Below, one piece after another: positions 9,821 through 21,305 of a DNA stretch of 64,000 bases. This stretch comes from Rhynchopus sp. YZ270_cl-10 (Eukaryota; Euglenozoa; Diplonemea; Diplonemida; Diplonemidae): the NCBI GenBank assembly GCA_964035575.1, contig OZ037900.1, positions 930,001-994,000 on the forward strand, in the 5' to 3' direction. The notes below the pieces were generated by a model. The model was given only the letters and a program-made list of their open reading frames with translations, had not been told where the DNA came from and did no database searches. Every line of letters begins with the position of its first letter. Within the stretch, counting starts at the first letter, position 1. Both the position numbers and the translations under genes were made by a program.

Positions 9821-10873
9821 TCAGTCCTTTGCGTCTGTGATGCCCTCTGTGCTGATCTGGTAGACTGCCTCCGACTCGGGGAGACACGGTGAGTCGTGGA
9901 TCTTGCAGATGCGCTGCTCGCCTCTGCCCTTGCGCAGCGAGAGACGCGTCGTGGAGGCGTGCGCCATCACGTGGCCACCTACGGGCTTCTTCGGGTCTGC
10001 AACAAACATGCTTGCGCCACCCGGGTCGGCGATGACCTGGTTTGTGATGTACACAGCGACGTTGAACTCCTCTGCCAGCTTCACCAGGTGCGACAGCATC
10101 TTCCCCAGCTTCTGCTGCCGCTCCGCAAGCTCGCCACGCCCGGAGAAGTCGACGCGGAACAGCGCCGTGATGGAGTCGATGATGAGAAGCTTGAACTGGT
10201 CCTCCACCATCTTCGCCCCCAGCAGCGCCAGCAGGGCTGCCTGGTGCTCGTGTGTGTACGCGCGCGCAACAATGATGTTCTCCAGCGCAGCCTCCGCCTC
10301 CAGCCCAAAGCGCTCTGCAATCGGCTTGATCCGCTCAGGCCGGAACGTCCCCTCCGTGTCCACAAACGCAACCTTCCCGTTCCCACCCCCCATGCTCCGT
10401 GGCAGCTGCGTCGTCACACACAGCGTGTGTGCAATCTGTGTCTTCCCCGTGCGGAACTCCCCAAACGCCTCTGTGATCGACATCGTCTCCACCCCTCCCC
10501 CCAGCAGGTCGTCCAGCGCCTTGCAGCCAGTCGTGATCTTCACCACGTCGCGCCGCTTCTCCATCGCCTCCATCCCAGTGTGGAACCCGGAGGTCAGAAA
10601 CTTCTTCGCTGCGTCAAGGATCTTGTCAATCTTAGCGTCGCTCAGTCCCTTGATCGCAACCAGGTGCTTCCGCACAAACATGTTCAGCCCCTCCACGGTG
10701 TTCACACCCCCACCCTTCAGCTTCGCAATGTCTGCTGCCCCGATGCCCACCTCCGTCAGACGCTCAATGTCCGTCCACCGCTCCAGCTCCTCCTCCTCCA
10801 CATCTGCCTCCACAGCAGCGCTAGGTGCGTCCAACGTGCTTGCAGTGCGCTTCTTGTCTGCCTGAGCTGCCAT
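9821..10873 (-). CDS. DMC1: DMC1 meiotic recombinase
   Basis: A single exon of 350 residues. An N-terminal helix-hairpin-helix region (about residues 38-75) is followed by the RecA core: Walker A GEFRTGKT at residues 138-145 inside [20 protein letters not shown], Walker B LLIIDSI, and the L2 region with [20 protein letters not shown] and the terminal EGITDAKD are more like DMC1 than RAD51. The protein forms filaments on single-stranded DNA and carries out strand exchange between homologues in meiosis. Its presence suggests meiosis or parasexual recombination, which is inference. The start is supported by an acidic N-terminal extension of usual length. No introns are needed. Confidence 0.95.
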   Translation of the reverse strand: MAAQADKKRTASTLDAPSAAVEADVEEEELERWTDIERLTEVGIGAADIAKLKGGGVNTVEGLNMFVRKHLVAIKGLSDAKIDKILDAAKKFLTSGFHTGMEAMEKRRDVVKITTGCKALDDLLGGGVETMSITEAFGEFRTGKTQIAHTLCVTTQLPRSMGGGNGKVAFVDTEGTFRPERIKPIAERFGLEAEAALENIIVARAYTHEHQAALLALLGAKMVEDQFKLLIIDSITALFRVDFSGRGELAERQQKLGKMLSHLVKLAEEFNVAVYITNQVIADPGGASMFVADPKKPVGGHVMAHASTTRLSLRKGRGEQRICKIHDSPCLPESEAVYQISTEGITDAKD

Positions 10874-11183
10874 CCTGCTTCAAGCGTCGACGGCTTGCAA
10901 AAGAGCGAAGTTTGGTGTAAAAATTCAAATAAAAGTGAGAAGTATTGGAAAAAGATTTACCTGTTCGAGTTTGTGTGGGATGGTTTCTGTACAGTCAGTA
11001 TCACCAGAAGCGGGTATATTTGAGTAACAAGGGGGTGTGCATGCTGAACAGCAACACTGTGGAAGTGACATATAAACGACACCCGAAAGGGGATGTGCTC
11101 TTCTACTGAAGACGCTAGTGACGGCGACAGTGTACAAAAACAACGCCAGGACACCTCCCTGAAGCTCTTTACAGTCCAAGTTT

Positions 11184-11775
11184 CTATTATGTCGTTTTTA
11201 ATTATGTCGGTTTACCCCCCTTCCGACACCCAAAAAACGACATTATTAAAACCGCCAAAATCAAGAGCGCCATTAATCGCTCCATCGTACCGTGGCTCGC
11301 TTCGCGAGTCACAACCACACAAACACATACATTCCTCCCACAAAACAATACCCAGTTTCATAACCTAAACATACACTAATGGACGCTCACCTGGTTTCGC
11401 AGGAGGTTGCAAGTGCAACGGCGGAGGCCAACATCACCCCTTCAACCGCCGTGAAGGCATCCCTGTCCAATGAGGACCTTCGTACGCTCACTGACATGGC
11501 GGGAACGACTTCGGCTGCCAGAGCTACGAGGACTTGGAACTTGGAATATTTTTTCCACACCCACTCCGCGCCCACTCCCACCCACTCACTCACACTCACA
11601 CCCACTCCCACTCCAAATGTAGCGTACCGTTTGGCCGGGGGCTCCGCCCCCGGCCAAACTGAAAATAAATAAATAAATAAAGCCCAAAAATCGAAAATCG
11701 GTCATTTTTTTCGATTCCGACACACAAAAAACGACATCATTAAAACCGACCTAAATAAAGGCGACATAATTACCG
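11184..11775. repeat. Repeat cluster with inverted and direct TAATTATGTCG / ACGACAT motifs
   Basis: ATTATGTCG motifs at the left (11186-11209) face GCGACATAATTA at the right (11761-11772). A block TTCCGACACMCAAAAAACG occurs in direct orientation at 11221 and 11715. Between them lie two strong hairpins (GTGGCTCGCTTCGCGAGTCAC near 11290, and a GGCCGGGGGC/GCCCCCGGCC stem at 11633-11659) and a 97-residue ORF at 11379-11672 with no recognisable domain. It could be a foldback-type element. No clear target duplication was seen. Confidence 0.4.
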
Positions 11776-12198
11776 CGTGCACTGTACAATGATGAGAAGA
11801 ATATTAACCAAACCCCACACCAAGTGTGACTCTCACTCTCACCTCGGGACGCACTTCGGCACGCCCCTGTCAGGGCTGCCCTGATTGATCTTCCCAGTAG
11901 CTAGCGAATGCTGGCTGAGTAAAACTAGTAAAAAAAACGCCAAAAAATACCCCCCCTCCTTTTTTTTCCTTTTTACTTGATAGACTGCAACACAGCTTGG
12001 ATGGATAAATATACTGATGCAAAAAAAAAAGGCCAAAAAAAAAAAAACGAAATAAAACAAACCAAACCAAACCAGAGATGTTTGTCTGAAACCACAGACA
12101 CACAGATCTCCCCTGCACCTGACCTACCTCCTCCACCACCTCCTCCTCCTCCTCCCTCCTCACAAAACCCTGACAAATCGTCAGGAGAACGTTGCATC

Positions 12199-14398
12199 CT
12201 ATGCCTGGTTCTTTCTTCCGGAGTACTTCTGGAATTTTTTGTACTTTTCGAACTCCTTTTTGCGTTTTTCCTTTTCTGCGAGTTTTGCAGTAACCTTCTC
12301 CTCCTGCTGCATGCGCCAGGCTTCTTTGGGGTCTTTACCCTGGGCAGCAAAGCCACGCATAGCTTGGTTGCGTTCACGGCCTTTGTCGGTGATACGCTGC
12401 AGCTTTTGCAGTGCGTGGACAGATTCAATGGCAAACTCGACGTCAAGACGTTTGCCGTTGTTAAAGAGTGTTGGGTTGTTGTTCATGTGACGCAGCACAT
12501 TCAGAGCAACCTCGTGCTCACGGAACTCAGCAAACGCAAAGCCTCGGCTCACTGTCGTCGCGGGGTCCTTCACAACACGGAGCATCTTAATGTAGGGGTT
12601 GCCCCTGCTCGCCTGCTCCTGGCTCACCTCGTATTCAGGGTGTGCCTTGGTGAACTTCCGTACAGACTCTGAAACAGTGTGCTTCAAAGACTTATCATCA
12701 ATATGAGGCGGCAAATCACGGAAGCACAAACGAGTGCGCGACACAAAGTAGTTCGGGTCTTTAAGCTGTGAAAAAGAGAGGGATAATAAGATTCCGGAAA
12801 ACTACAATTTTGCAATAATTTAGAAAAAAGGTTTTTTTAATAAAGATCCCCCCAGAGACCTCTGTTCTTTTTTAATTCACCTTGCACAATCGGTTATCTT
12901 GGAGAGTTTTTTAAAAAATGGTAAAGAAAGGCGTTTATTTACCAAATTTCAGAATTTAAAGAGAAAAAGACATACCTTCTTCTTCTTAACCTGATGTCTC
13001 CCTTGGAGGAGAAGAAGCCTTTGTTCAAGCACGCCTTGCGCTGCAGGTGTGTTAGCCAGGATGCGCCCTTCTTCTAGGAGGTGGAGGTTACGTGGGTCTG
13101 AGAGGTCGTCCTTGACACGGTCGCGCTCGGCCTTGCGGGTGAGGTCGCCTGCTTCGTTGCGCGAGACAACGCTGTTGACCCGTAGGGTACGTCCGTTGAA
13201 GACAATGCCGCCTGCGTCAGAGTGCTCAAGGGACTTCCCCTTGAAGATGAGCTTCTTCATCATCTTCTTTGTCTGTGGCTTTGCGTGAACGGCGTTCTTG
13301 CCTGTGCGGATTTTATTTTGAAGAATTATTGTAGTATAGTTGCCACCATATGCAAACTTCATCCCTAAAGTCACGTAATAGCCTCAGATCGCGGGCCGTC
13401 TTTTAAATTTGAAGGGTGAAAATAGAATCTGACTTCAGAACTTCAGGATATGATGAATAAAAAGTGGAATTTTGATGATATTACAACCGCCTCTGGAAGT
13501 CTGCAGGTGCCAGAATAAAGAGAAAATAAAGAGGGGGAAAAAAAACGTCGTTGTGTTGTTGTGTTTTTCGTTGTATGAGAGTGTGAGGGTGATGAGCTTT
13601 TGGAACTTTTTTTGGACAAAACCTTATATTTTGCACAAACGCACCTGAGTGGCATACCATATTCCATCTCGTGTAAATCCTGCTGCGCCTTACTCTCGGT
13701 GAGTGCCTTGGTGACAGACTGCTCGGTAGCAAAGTGCACAAACGCAACGCCAGTAGGGTGGCCTGTGGTGGGGTGGTGGTGGTGGTATGGCAATTTGACA
13801 CAATGTGAGCGACAACGTAGCAGCTTTTTTTTTAGTTTCGACAATCACCTGTCCGAGGGTTCTGTACAACAAAGTCGCCCGAAGGCTAATGAATTTCAAA
13901 GGTATTGATGCACATCCTCAACACAAAGAAATCTATTTTAAATTTTTCTTTTAAATAAAACAACCAGAAGTAAAAGTTGGAGAGGTTGCGAGATTATGAG
14001 AGAAAGAAGAAAAAACGATGAATACCTGACTCTTTGTCCTTCACGAGAAGCACCTTCTTGACTTTCCCGAAGGCGCTGAACCGTTCTGACACCTCTTCCT
14101 GGGTGGTGTCGCGGGGCAGGTTACCCACGAAGAGCTGGGTCGCCTTGCTCTCTGTTTTGTACATCTCCTTTCTCCGCTGCGCGATCGCCGTCGGGTCGAA
14201 CGGACTGTCCTCCACTACACCCTCTGCGCGCTCGCTGTCGCCGGTATCGTTCGCGTCACGCTTACGCTTGTTGTGGCTCGCATTCGTCGCCTCTGCGACC
14301 TGCGTTGCACGCGCCGTGTCGTCCTCCTTCAACAACCTCCCTACACGCGACTGCCATCCCCCTTTCCCTCCTTTCCCTTTCAAAGGACGTCGTCCCAT
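12199..14398 (-). CDS. RBM28/Nop4-like ribosome-biogenesis RNA-binding protein, four exons
   Basis: Exons are 14398-14026, 13762-13658, 13301-12976 and 12765-12199, with donors GTATTC, GTATGC and GTATGT and acceptors CCACAG, GCACAG and TTCACAG. The phases agree at every junction and give 456 residues. The first RRM begins TQLFVGNLPRDTT and continues across intron 1 into TGVAFVHFATEQS. Next comes the RBM28-type connector: GIVFNGRTLRVNSVVSRNEA, then PRNLHLLEEGRILANTPAAQGV. The second RRM follows as DPNYFVSRTRLCFRDLPPHI, with GFAFAEF as RNP1. The C terminus is Lys/Glu-rich. Known relatives act in nucleolar 60S assembly and snRNA biology and have four RRMs; only the last two have counterparts here. 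The basic N-terminal 75 residues may be a nuclear signal. Confidence 0.88.
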
Positions 14399-14772
14399 TG
14401 TTTACCCCTTTTGTGTACGGCCCAAGGTTCTATGATGGCCTGGAAAGAAGAGAGAGTGAAAAGGGGTCGTTTAGAGAATGCTAAAGGCGAAACCAAAGGG
14501 TATGGTTTCGAGGAATAAGGAGTAGTTAAAACGTGCTTTAAAAAAAAAACGCATCGCAATCGAGCTTATACCAAGAAACGTGAGTGGTAAGCGTAAGAGA
14601 ACGGAAGGTGTAAAAAAAAAATAGAACTGCAATAGCTTGCCCAGACCGTAGTGTGAACTAAATAAAACGAAGTGAAAAGAAATCCGAAGAATGAAAAACT
14701 GTGGGGGGATAAAATCGGGGGTTTTTTTTTACTTAGTAAAAAGGGCTTATAGGTTAGGGGGGAATAACACAA

Positions 14773-14831
14773 TTTCTCTTTACCTCTCTATCCCCCTCTT
14801 GTTAAAGAGGGGGAGGGGATAAAGAGAAATG
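14773..14831. repeat. Near-perfect 27-bp-arm inverted repeat
   Basis: ATTTCTCTTTACC-TCTATCCCCCTCTT is followed by a 3-nt loop and its complement ending AAGAGAAAT. It could form a long hairpin. No target duplication is evident. It lies upstream of the RBM28-like gene. Confidence 0.6.
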
Positions 14832-14914
14832 GGGTTAGGGGAACTGCTTGAAAATAGGCATCTCTACACAGTGTACCTTGATACCAAGAACACTGGATGG
14901 ACTAGAAAGAGAAA

Positions 14915-14982
14915 CGGTGGTTGTTGATGCAGGCACACCTCCGACTGACCCACTGTACGATTCCAGCCATCCGGATGAAAGT
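14915..14982 (-). repeat. S1 repeat, 3' part (S1b)
   Basis: On the minus strand it reads TTTCATCCGGATGGCTGG, then a GTGGGTCAGTCGGAGGTG core and GCCTGCATCAACAACCAC. The same block is found on the plus strand at 40787, 48770, 49632, 50833 and 51884. Confidence 0.75.
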
Positions 14983-15065
14983 ATGAATACCCTGCGGCCT
15001 ACAACAGATAAGAGGGAAAAAAAGCTGGGGTGTTTTTTCAAAACATTAAAAAAAGGGGGCAGAAA

Positions 15066-16193
15066 TTATCGGGCTGTGGCTGCACGGTCTTTGTAACGTC
15101 GTCTTCGTTGCGCGCTTCCCTTGCCTTCAGGACGGTGGGGCTGGCTGCTAACAACACCGTTCATGCTGGCCAGCGAACTGACCCTCCGCACCTCCTCCTG
15201 CATCTCCTGCTTCCCCCTTTGCGCCTCTATTGGCGGCCCTGCGTGCAGCTGCACCTCTTCCTTCATGATTTTCCGCAGCTCTACCTGCTTTGCCTTTTCG
15301 AGTCTCCAGTCCACTTTCAACCCGCGACCAAGAGATCGATACTCCCTCTGCAAATCGACGTCTCTGACACATGGCGGCATTGCACCACCTCTCGGGCCAG
15401 AGTAGGGGTGGAAGGTCACTCCGTTGTCGGCACTACGGAGACGTGCCCCAGTGAAGCTCTTTGGGATAGGCGCGGTTGTGAGGAAGGAACGGAGCACCTC
15501 AGAGTCGTTGTCGCTTGCCTCTGACCCAACTTCTGCCGCATCTTCAGCAACGCTTTGGGTCAGACTCTGCCTCGCACCTAGCCCAGCTGTTATAGAACCA
15601 CGCTTCGCTATCTTCCTGACATGGCCAAGAGAAGTGTTATGTACAGGCCTCTTCCCAGTAGACTCCATCGAATCCGAAGACTCCGAAGAGCTTGAGTCAA
15701 ATTGATAGTTGCGCACCTGGCGATGCACCTGGCCGTTGGTAGGGGGGTGCTGCTTCACGCGTTTGGAGCTTTGCTTGCGCATTGTGTTTTCCTTTGCAAG
15801 GTAGTGAGATCCGTCAAGAGAGTCCACCGGTGCAACCTCTTGGCCGTCTTCTTCGCGTTTGCGGAGGAGGCGTGAGTGTGCCTGTGCAAGGCCGGAGGAC
15901 TTCCGTCGTCGAGACGTCTTCTCGCTAAGGTACTCCCGCAGGCGTTGGTCTGCCTTCTCCTTCTTCAGAAGCTGGTCGTCGGCCATGAAGAGGTCGACGA
16001 TTTTCATGTCGCGTTTTGTCTGTTTCGTGTCGACCAGCTGTGCAAGGCTGACTTGTGAGCGGCGGGCGCGTGGGCGCAGGTACATCGGTAAGGAGTAGTT
16101 GCGTTGGCTAGTGGACTTCTCTGATACCAGCGCAAACACTTCATGTCCCTTAGTGGAGACAGCCTTGCGGTATCTGTGGTGTTGTGTTAGCAT
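15066..16193 (-). CDS. Unrecognised basic, largely disordered protein
   Basis: A single ORF of 375 residues with host-like composition. It is rich in Arg, Lys, Ser and Gln. There is a Ser/Glu-rich acidic patch (FDSSSSESSDSMES, about residues 168-181), a predicted helical charged segment near residues 65-115, and a Lys/Arg C terminus (RRRRYKDRA). Basic clusters would fit a nuclear or nucleolar location, but no domain is recognised. It lies between the RBM28-like and copine-like genes on the same strand. The start could be downstream of the first ATG. Confidence that it is a gene is moderate; its function is unknown. Confidence 0.6.
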   Translation of the reverse strand: MLTQHHRYRKAVSTKGHEVFALVSEKSTSQRNYSLPMYLRPRARRSQVSLAQLVDTKQTKRDMKIVDLFMADDQLLKKEKADQRLREYLSEKTSRRRKSSGLAQAHSRLLRKREEDGQEVAPVDSLDGSHYLAKENTMRKQSSKRVKQHPPTNGQVHRQVRNYQFDSSSSESSDSMESTGKRPVHNTSLGHVRKIAKRGSITAGLGARQSLTQSVAEDAAEVGSEASDNDSEVLRSFLTTAPIPKSFTGARLRSADNGVTFHPYSGPRGGAMPPCVRDVDLQREYRSLGRGLKVDWRLEKAKQVELRKIMKEEVQLHAGPPIEAQRGKQEMQEEVRRVSSLASMNGVVSSQPHRPEGKGSAQRRRRYKDRAATAR

Positions 16194-16467
16194 TATGTTT
16201 GTAAGTTTCTTATGGTTGATGTGGGGGGAAAGTTTGGCTTGATTTTGGAAAGATGGGGTATGATAATGCTTGATTTAAAAAGTGGAGATTGCACAACTGT
16301 GGCAACACAACCGAGGCAACTACACTACTCCAACAATTTATCAAAAAAAAAAGGGGGGGGGGAAAATAATAAAAAGCGAAGTAAGGCCTAGTACCAGAAG
16401 GTGGTTGTCTTCATTGCCATATGAAGCTAAGCTTCGCCTTTTGTTTAGTCAACAAGAAAGAACAGTT

Positions 16468-16507
16468 TATAAGATGACCCTTAGCCTCTCGTGGTTAGTC
16501 ACCTTGA
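16468..16507 (-). repeat. S1 repeat, 5' part
   Basis: On the minus strand: CAAGGTGACTAACCACGAG, then AGGCTAAGGGTCATCTTATAA. It lies at the 3' end of the copine-like gene and overlaps its uncertain terminal exon. Confidence 0.65.
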
Positions 16508-19500
16508 TTACATTCGTTATCGCGCAGCATCAGCTGCGTGGGCTTCCACAAGTTTGTTGTCAGGGATGATGTCATTTCCCCAAAAGGAAAAAAAAGGGGG
16601 AATTTTACATACCGCTTATCAACATCTGTCCCTGATAGTGGAAACCCACGGTCCAACTCCTCTCGAGCCTGCAGCTTTGTGTCTTCATTCTCACCAAACT
16701 CGCCTGCACTGTCCTTCACATCCTGCGAGAAGATCTGCAGGAACTTTGTCGATGTGTTGTTAAACTCCTCACGACGCCCGGAGCTGGGGTGCGTATGTCT
16801 GGTGAGGGCACCACCACCACCACCACCTCCACCACCACCACTACCACCTGCACCCCCCACACCACCCCCTACCCCCTCAGGCACCGATGTCGTCACAGAG
16901 ACAGGTGACACCGGCTGCTCCACGGACACTGCCGAGAGTGTGTCGCTGTCGCACTTCTCCACACAAAACTTCTCTGCAGACACTTCTGACACCTCGCCCT
17001 CAGAGCTCTCATCCACCTCCTCGCTGTCGAAGTACGACAGATACGACTTCTCAGGGATGTCCGGACGTATGTTGTACAGCCGCATGTAGTCCAGCATCCT
17101 GCTCGGGAAGAACCCCAGCCCCTTTGCGAGGAGGTGCAGTGAGCCCTGCACCAAGAGCGGGCTGGAGTTGAGGTCCACTGTGATGCAGTTCAAGAAGTTC
17201 GAAAGCTCGGGTGGGGCGTGACAGTCGATGAAGAGCTGTAGGGAAACGATGTGAGGGGATAAATATAGCTCATTAGGAAGGTCGCAGGGAGGGGAGGGGT
17301 GCAAATTCTGACACATATACTGTCACCCTTGTTCTTATCACTCACTATGGCCTGGTGGACAACATCAGGCAGGAGATGACCAGCCCTCGAATTTTCACGT
17401 TAGTCACAACCCATGACATCCCCTATGATCTATTGGAGTTACCACACACAGAAGCGAGGTCAGACCCCGGTTTTTCGGGCAAGTAAAAAAAAAAAAGGAA
17501 AAAAAGGGAGCTGTGTGGTTGGCATACAACATAGAAGAGAAACGGGACCTTCGACTTCTCCATGTCACGTAGCTCTTCCACCGCTTCTTCAAGGTCGCCT
17601 ATCTCCTGTTGCGTGGAAGGGTGTGTGTGAGGGTGTGTGTGTATGATAGCTAATAGGGGTACTTCTTCCCTATGCGCAGAATATGGCCCCAACGGAAGGG
17701 GTATGTGTTGTATATTGTGTTGAGAGCAGTTCTGGGTAGTTGCTAAGGGCAGAGATGTGTGTTATTTTGAGGATCTGTACTTCTTTCAGATTGCATTGAG
17801 ACAAATCGACAACCCCTACTGTACGTTCTGGTTGGTCAATACTAATACCAAAAATTACACCTCGTCCCTGAAGAGTGAATACATTAAACAAAACTCTGGT
17901 TGGTGTGGCCGACGACCCCAAAATAGCAGAAAATAGCACAAAAATAGCACAAAAATAGCACAAAAATAGCACAAAAATAGCACAAAAATAGCACAAAAAT
18001 AGCACAACAATAGCACCCCCTTTCAGCCACACCACTGGCGTAGACTCTGAGTGCCTCCTCTGGTGTCGTATGAAAATCCACTATGGGGTAAATCCCTGGA
18101 ATATTTTATTCCATTATTGTATAGCATCTTGTCAACCATCCCAAGAAATGTACAACCCATTGGCCTCTTTTCCTCTCCCTTCCAAAAAAAAGAGAAAAGT
18201 TTATAAGACGATCCTAAGCCTCTCGTTTTCTTAGTCACCTTAACAAAAACCCTCAAAGCATACCATGGAACCCCCTATCATGACTACTCCTACCCCAAAG
18301 GTGTGATGTGGTGCCTTATCCAAGAAGGACGCCATTTGGAGTAGTGAGAAGGGGCACTTTGCGCCTTTGCTTTTGAAGTTTGTGAGTTCTTGGAAGAAAA
18401 GGTCGGTTGTAGCTTCTATTGCTTCTGTGCGGGCACGCGAGACTTCGCGTACACGGGCTGCGGAGGTGCGGATGACTGGGAGGAGGAAGACAGGCAATGC
18501 GGAGTCGAAGAGGCGCCCCATCTGCTCCTTCGCCCTGAGGTATCCCATCTGCAGTGAGTTCCCTGCCAGGTCTGTTGTCTGGTGGTCCCCTACACTGCGT
18601 CCCGCCACGTTGGCGCCCAACGATGCTGCGACACCTTCGTCCACATCCTCCTCGTCGTCGCTGGCTTCGTGCTGCACCCCTTGCCGCATGCTCGCATCCC
18701 CCTCAGGGCGTGTCACACTCAACCCAGGGTGTTTGTGAATGGGAAACACCTGAAACTCCCCAGAAGGCTGCACCCCAGCAAACCCATAAAGGTCCGCCCC
18801 GCCCCGCCCAGTGTAGGTCCCAAGAAACGACATGCAGTGTGTAATGAGCATTTGGAACATATTCCACGAAGGAACCACCCGGCTCTGTTTGTGCTGCTGC
18901 TGCGCACCCTGTGTGAAGTCGACGCACATTACCAACTCAATACACCACTTTCCTCGGATAAAGTGCAGAAACGACGCCCGCTCCTCAAGGCAAATGGAGT
19001 GGAGCTTTACCTTGCTTTCCAGGGCGCGCATCCGAGCCTCGGGTGTAGGGAGCACTGTGGACTGCGCATTGCTGCAGTCGCCGCCGCGGCCTTGGCGGGA
19101 GACTGGAGGAGCGGAGCGGCCTCTTCGTCTCTCCTCCTTCGCCACCCGTGTTACCTCTGTTGCGGGTGGCTCGTCGTCGTTGTACCGTGCAGAACGCACC
19201 AAACGAAAGTTCTGGTTTGGATGATTCAGATCACCACACTCAGACAGCTGAAAGTCAACGTCACCTAGCACCGATCGCAACGTCACCTCTAATGTCCCTA
19301 TAAGGCACGGCTTTGTGAGGCGCCGTGACCGTGAGATGTTGTTGTCCCAAAACTCAAAGGTCAGGGTGTCCAGAAGCGACACCGTGGACCATGAGGAGTC
19401 GTTGTCGTTTATGGAGCGCTTGCCTTTGGAGGCACGCTCCACTTCGTTGACGATGTGGCGGGTGATCTCTGCTGCTTCTGCTTCGGTGTGTGCGGACCTG

Positions 19501-20948
19501 AGGCGGCCTAGCTCGCCTTCCATGACACGGAGGAGGTTGAGCTTCTTGTTTGCATCGCTTTTATCATCGCGTGCCGTGACGATGCTGCTGACCCAGTCAA
19601 TGATTTGGGGCTCGTTTGTCTTTGCGGTCTCAGGTGCACCACCACCACCGCCACTACCGTGCTCTTCGCCCACCTTCTCCGGTTTCTCATCAATGCAGGA
19701 CAACATCACGTAGCGTTTGTCCCTTCCAGGTTTCGTGACGTAGGCAGGGGGTACCGCCAGCTGGACCGGAAGGAACTCAGGGTGTGCGACGTTCTTGTAT
19801 GCCTCCGACCGGTAGATGACCGTGGTGCTCCCGTTGCTGGAGTGCTTCTTGATGCGGAAGAAGGGGTCCGGGCGGACGAAGTCCTTGCGCCAGACGTTGC
19901 TTCCGGAGAGCTTGAGCTTGAGGTAGCGTTCGGGTGCAACGTCCCATGAGATGCGCATGACGCCAGCGTGCTTGCGGCTGCGTTCGAAGAGCGGGACATT
20001 GAGGTACCCGTTCACAGCGCCGGAGTGGTGGCCAAGGATCTCCGAGACGCGCAGTGGCTGGGAATGTCCAAGAAGGCCCAGCTGCGTGTGGTCGAAGGAC
20101 AGCCGCATCTCCTGGTGCACATCCGTGCGTGCGTCAAAATAGATCACCGAATACCGTGTCCTCGCAGTGCACACCCACGTCCGCTCCACTGCCGTACTAA
20201 ACTTGATCATCCCCTCTTTGATATACCCCTCATCACATCGTGGTGTTGTCTGGTGTTTCCCCTGCCGATCCGGCACCACCGACACTGTCAGGAACACCGA
20301 ATGCCTATTCGTATACGGCAAATTCGCGACCGAAATCCATTTCTGAATACGCAGCACTAAGGTCTCCTCTTCATCCTTCGAACGAACGTGCAAATAGTAC
20401 GTAAAGTTGGGCACCTTCAGGTGGATGATAGGACGGTGTGGGTCAGGACGGACGAGAGATGCACCAAAAAGACAGATTTCACCGACATAGTTGGACAACG
20501 CGCCTTTGCGGTAAAAACGGAGCTTTGTGTACGAAAAGACCCGCCGTGTATCAAGAAGGTACGGATACGGCCTGTGCACACCGTCACGCAGACGGAGGCC
20601 AGCGTAGGCCACCTCCATCTCCCCAAGCTTCGAGGAGGAGTCTGCAGAATTGGTTGCAGGCGACGTGGCGCCGCTGACGTCTGGGTTGGTACATCCATCG
20701 TCGGTGTCCTCATCGTTGCACACACTAACCCGTTTCGTCCGCATCCGTATCCCTGAAGGAACCTCCAATGTGTTCGCGTCTATCACATTGCCGGTTGTCC
20801 CGAAGCTCTTTAAAGACTGCATATTGACCGGCCCCGGGCCACTCACGTCAAGTGTCTCGATGGACATCGAAAGGCGCCGTTGGATGTCAGCCATTTGATC
20901 GGCATTGAGCGACCCTGGATCGCGTGGAAGGGTGTCCTCTTCAGGCAT
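16495..20948 (-). CDS. PH-C2-copine (vWA) membrane-binding protein, multi-exon
   Basis: The large first exon (20948-18264) starts MPEEDTLPRD. It holds a PH-like region (LRFYRKGALSNY to LVLRIQKWI), a C2 region (LKLSGSNVWRKDFVRPDPFF and following) and the start of a copine/vWA domain (SFLHFIRGKWCIELVMCVDFT). Exon 1 ends at GGSM before GTATGC. Further coding pieces continue the copine fold: about 18095-18036 (IYPIVDFHTTPEEALRVYAS), 17867-about 17780 (GRGVIFGISIDQPERTVGVV), 17605-17528 (ending VPFLFYV) and 17235 onward (LFIDCHAPPEL, LLAKGLGFFPSRMLDYMRL), matching the family's VQFVPFRDF and closing AVLAEIP blocks. A Gly-rich tract follows. Copines bind membranes in response to calcium. The phases at the first two junctions do not fit the splice sites I can see, so a mini-exon or a defect is possible, and the 3' end is uncertain. 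Confidence 0.7.
17632..17698 (-). repeat. Orphan LINE 3' tail (S6) ending in AC repeats
   Basis: On the minus strand: TTGGGGCCATATTCTGCGCA, then AGTACCCCTATTAGCTATCA, then (AC)n. It matches the 3' end of the LINE at 52.0-60.2 kb, as a 5'-truncated copy would. It sits between coding exons of the copine-like gene. Confidence 0.72.
17901..18034 (+). mobile_element. Family B mini-element (TG...CA ends)
   Basis: The left end is TGGTGTGGCCGAC and the right end TCAGCCACACCA. The flanks are CTGGT (17896-17900) and CTGGC (18035-18039), four of five bases identical. The interior is ACAAAAATAGC repeated in an 11-bp tandem. It sits in an intron of the copine-like gene, immediately beside an exon end, and may alter the donor site there. 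Confidence 0.82.
18199..18241 (-). repeat. S1 repeat, 5' part, in copine intron 1
   Basis: On the minus strand: TTAAGGTGACTAAGAAAACG, then AGAGGCTTAGGATCGTCTTA. It begins about 20 nt inside the intron. Confidence 0.65.
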
Positions 20949-21305
20949 TGCAACGTTATGTAGGATTGGCCATGGGTGGGGGGAGAAGGGGGAGAGAGGA
21001 GGGTGAGGGTCCTGAAGGGAAAGGTTTTTTGGGGGTGAAGAGTGTAAGGAAAGATTGAAATATTGCGATAAAAAAAATATAGTTTTTGTTCGATAAATCG
21101 CTGTTGCGCAAAGATGAGATTCTGTGCGGGTATTTGGCAAAAAAAAAATTCGATAAAAGTTTGCAAGACGAGTTGTTGTGTGCTGTAGAGATACTTTTTT
21201 TTTACTTTTTTATGTCAAGGCAACTTTGCCATCCTTCTAGGGAGTATACGAGATACGATAGCCATCATACATCATACAGCATGTAAACATTTCACCTTTT
21301 TGGTT

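Noticed and set aside
9896-11023. 375-residue plus-strand ORF over DMC1
   Set aside because: It is antisense to the well-supported recombinase and has no motifs.
13302-13374. Upstream extension MTLGMKFAYGG of the third exon of the RBM28-like gene
   Set aside because: The acceptor at 13302-13304 gives a phase-correct join to exon 2; the extension is intronic.
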